40,404 bases of DNA from Nautiliaceae bacterium. GTDB taxonomy: Bacteria; Campylobacterota; Campylobacteria; Campylobacterales; Nautiliaceae. The stretch covers positions 1 to 40,404 of the forward strand of contig JAMORJ010000041.1 in the NCBI GenBank assembly GCA_027063595.1, written 5' to 3'. How positions within the stretch are numbered: the first letter of the stretch is position 1; each line of letters starts with the position of its first letter. Below the pieces are notes generated by a model. That model was not told where the DNA came from. It saw nothing but the letters and a program-made list of their open reading frames with translations, and ran no database searches. The position numbers and the translations under genes were made by a program. Positions 39,109 through 40,404 of this stretch are shown one piece after another.

Positions 39109-39571
39109 TCTCCCTTCCTTTGATTAACTTTTTTTCATCTATAATAACAGGTATTCTTTCTACATCATGAGCCACAACCCTAAACGAATATCCGTCCGGA
39201 AAATATCTTCTTAAATCTTCCAATAGTTCAAAACCACCCTGATTTAACTCTATTTTATGAATGCTGCAATCTTTAACTTTTCTACAAACAATAGATTTAT
39301 AATAATTTTCATTATCTATAATAATATATTCATTATGATAATTTTTATTATCTATAATATAATGATAATTTTTATTATCTATAATATATTCATTGTTTTT
39401 TGTAATTATTTTTAATGCTAAAGGGTTAGTCTGCAATATTACTTTTTCTACTCCGTTTGCTTCTTTTTCCGCTTCTTCTTTGCTTTTGAAAGTTCCAAAA
39501 GATATATTCATTTGTAATTTAATATTTGTTTTTGGAATAGGGTTGTAAGTAAAAATTATAGCTCTATACAT
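39077..39571 (-). CDS. Hypothetical protein with internal tandem repeats, 164 aa
   Basis: The ATG at 39571 has AAAGGGGG ahead; the frame is open further upstream, but that part overlaps the C-terminal end of another gene in a different frame. The body starts M-Y-R-A-I-I-F-T-Y-N-P-I-P and includes S-K-E-E-A-E-K-E-A-N-G. A repeat region of Ile, Asp, Asn and Tyr (I-I-D-N-K-N-Y-H, three copies) follows near residues 67-95, and the end has G-Y-S-F-R-V-V-A-H-D. No family is recognised. The repeat looks like recent DNA slippage. Confidence 0.5.
   Translation of the reverse strand: MYRAIIFTYNPIPKTNIKLQMNISFGTFKSKEEAEKEANGVEKVILQTNPLALKIITKNNEYIIDNKNYHYIIDNKNYHNEYIIIDNENYYKSIVCRKVKDCSIHKIELNQGGFELLEDLRRYFPDGYSFRVVAHDVERIPVIIDEKKLIKGRENEQSVINHFR
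39300..39395. repeat. Tandem repeat in coding DNA
   Basis: TTATCTATAATA-type units separated by TGATAATTTTTA recur about three times, with a period near 28-36 bases. They encode the I-I-D-N-K-N-Y copies of the 164-aa protein and may vary in number between plasmid copies. Confidence 0.7.
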
Positions 39572-39942
39572 TATTTCCCCCTTTAAAAATATTTGACGGA
39601 TACTCAAATTTATTATCACTCCAGTTGTTTTTCTTTTTATTTGCAATAATTTCCAACCATTCCGCTAATATACCTCCTAATAATCCATAAAAACTTGCTT
39701 TAAGCGGGTTTAATATTTCCGGAATATGAAGATTTAACGGAAATCATAGATAAAAATAATAAAGAATCCCAATAATTCCAAATAGAGATTATTTTATTAT
39801 TAAGTTTTATTCTTTTGCTCTTAACAAAAAATACAGAAAAAAACATATAAAAAGACAATCCGATATATAATGGAAAGTCCTTAACCAAAAACGGAATTAA
39901 AACATTATATGTTTGTAATAATGCTTCGTTAAAGCTATTCAT
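39564..39942 (-). pseudogene. Membrane protein gene with a frameshift near 39740
   Basis: The first 65 codons, from ATG 39942, encode two hydrophobic segments (Y-I-G-L-S-F-Y-M-F-F-S-V-F-F-V) and W-N-Y-W-D-S-L-L-F-L. Near 39738-39747 protein-like sequence changes frame and continues P-E-I-L-N-P-L-K-A-S-F-Y-G-L-L-G-G, then A-E-W-L-E-I-I-A-N-K-K-K to a stop at 39564 that overlaps the next start by eight bases. One deleted base, or two inserted, would restore about 125 codons. The uninterrupted frame ends at 39700 instead. Confidence 0.6.
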
Positions 39943-40127
39943 TCTTTCTCCTTATTTTCTTTTCCCTCAATTTTTAATTTCTCATATCCTAACCATATCC
40001 AAAACAGGGCAAAAGGTATTCCGATTATTCTGCTTAACAAAGGATGCGTAGCTGGGGTTATGAAAATAATAGACAGTAAACATACTATACCGACTAACAG
40101 GTAATCTATTGATTTTATTTTTTCCAT
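39939..40127 (-). CDS. Small membrane protein, 62 aa
   Basis: The product has two helices (Y-L-L-V-G-I-V-C-L-L-S-I-I-F-I and I-I-G-I-P-F-A-L-F-W-I-W-L) and a charged tail with K-E-N-K-E-K-E. GAAAGGA precedes its ATG. It overlaps the next gene by four bases, so the two membrane proteins were made together. No family is recognised. Confidence 0.55.
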   Translation of the reverse strand: MEKIKSIDYLLVGIVCLLSIIFITPATHPLLSRIIGIPFALFWIWLGYEKLKIEGKENKEKE

Positions 40128-40130
40128 TGT

Positions 40131-40258
40131 TTAATCCTTTCTTCCGCCAAAAAATATACTGCCGATAAAAAATCCGCCTAAAAAACTTCCCGTGCAGTCT
40201 TTTTCATCCCCTAATTCTATTGAAGATTTTAAAAATAAAAACAACTTGGATGCATTTT
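40131..40258 (-). other. Open stretch without clear start, Gly/Phe-rich end
   Basis: A - strand frame reads S-S-I-E-L-G-D-E-K-D-C and then T-G-S-F-L-G-G-F-F-I-G-S-I-F-F-G-G-R-K-D, closing right at the ribosome-binding site of the next gene. No ATG, GTG or TTG with a good site begins it. It may be the broken continuation of the frame to its right, or a small gene with an unusual start. Confidence 0.3.
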
Positions 40259-40402
40259 TTATAGATTTTTAATCCGTTTTGGAAGCCATCTTTGCTTCCA
40301 ATAGATAAAATGTTCTTCTAAAGGTTTAGAATTTAAATTAGGAATATCTGTTTTTAACAATAAAAAGTCTTTCCAGTTTTTCGCTAAAGGGGCAAAATAA
40401 TA
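40259..40402 (-). CDS. C-terminal end of a gene that continues off the right edge
   Basis: A - strand frame enters from the right edge and encodes F-A-P-L-A-K-N-W-K-D-F-L-L-L-K, later E-E-H-F-I-Y-W-K-Q-R-W-L-P-K-R-I. It contains no start codon in this window and closes at 40259. It appears soluble, with an aromatic-basic end. The family is unknown. Confidence 0.45.
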   Translation of the reverse strand, partial: YYFAPLAKNWKDFLLLKTDIPNLNSKPLEEHFIYWKQRWLPKRIKNL

Positions 40403-40404
40403 TC

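Overview
This window is strongly A+T-rich, and its proteins are rich in Lys, Ile and Asn. Its gene content is that of a conjugative plasmid, or a very plasmid-like element: an F-type (MPF-F) type IV secretion system, a Rep_3 initiator next to 21-bp iterons, a ParA/ParB partition cassette, a plasmid SSB, ArdC anti-restriction, recombination functions and a tyrosine recombinase. Composition and protein style suggest a Campylobacterota host, possibly a thermophilic vent lineage such as Nautiliales. That host call is inference; no chromosomal marker is present.

Layout. (1) 1-3330, + strand: a GC-rich hairpin segment, then a cluster that looks like a plasmid leading region: an unknown 124-aa protein, two tiny membrane proteins, an ERF-type annealing protein, a Cas4/RecB-like nuclease and an ArdC-like anti-restriction protein. 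Nearly all share an almost identical leader with an extended Shine-Dalgarno sequence. (2) 3331-5076: convergent terminator and inverted repeat, then five small unknown genes on the - strand. (3) 5077-6631: tyrosine recombinase and a small partner. (4) 6698-20558, - strand: transfer operon A, read right to left as RHH regulator, small membrane protein, traG, traF, trbC, (terminator), type IA topoisomerase, trbI, S26 peptidase, traH, unknown exported protein, traN. (5) 20559-20824: divergent control region with an 18-bp operator-like palindrome touching a good promoter. (6) 20825-30872, + strand: transfer operon B, read as unknown basic protein, pilin, traL, traE, traK, traB, DsbC-like, two SH3b proteins, a lipoprotein, traC, traU, traW. 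(7) 30878-34224, - strand: membrane protein, unknown, parB, XRE-like regulator, parA. (8) 34260-35543: small membrane proteins, duplicated fragments and gene remnants. (9) 35540-37148: rep, its operator and iterons (replication origin). (10) 37149-40404, - strand: ssb and a series of small genes, several frameshifted or truncated; one runs off the right edge.

Together, operons A and B supply most of the F-type mating channel and pilus machinery (TraA-like pilin, L, E, K, B, a TraV-like split, C, U, W, F, G, H, N, TrbC, TrbI, pilin peptidase, disulfide isomerase). No relaxase (TraI) and no coupling protein (TraD) were seen, so the element must continue outside the window or depend on a partner.

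Most notable points: TraN carries an N-terminal C-type-lectin-like domain; TraV seems to be split between two lipoproteins with SH3b domains in between; a leading-region cluster shares one extended ribosome-binding leader; an RHH gene overlaps the next gene out of frame; a parS-like palindrome sits inside parB; and the right-hand 3 kb is enriched in frameshifted small genes.
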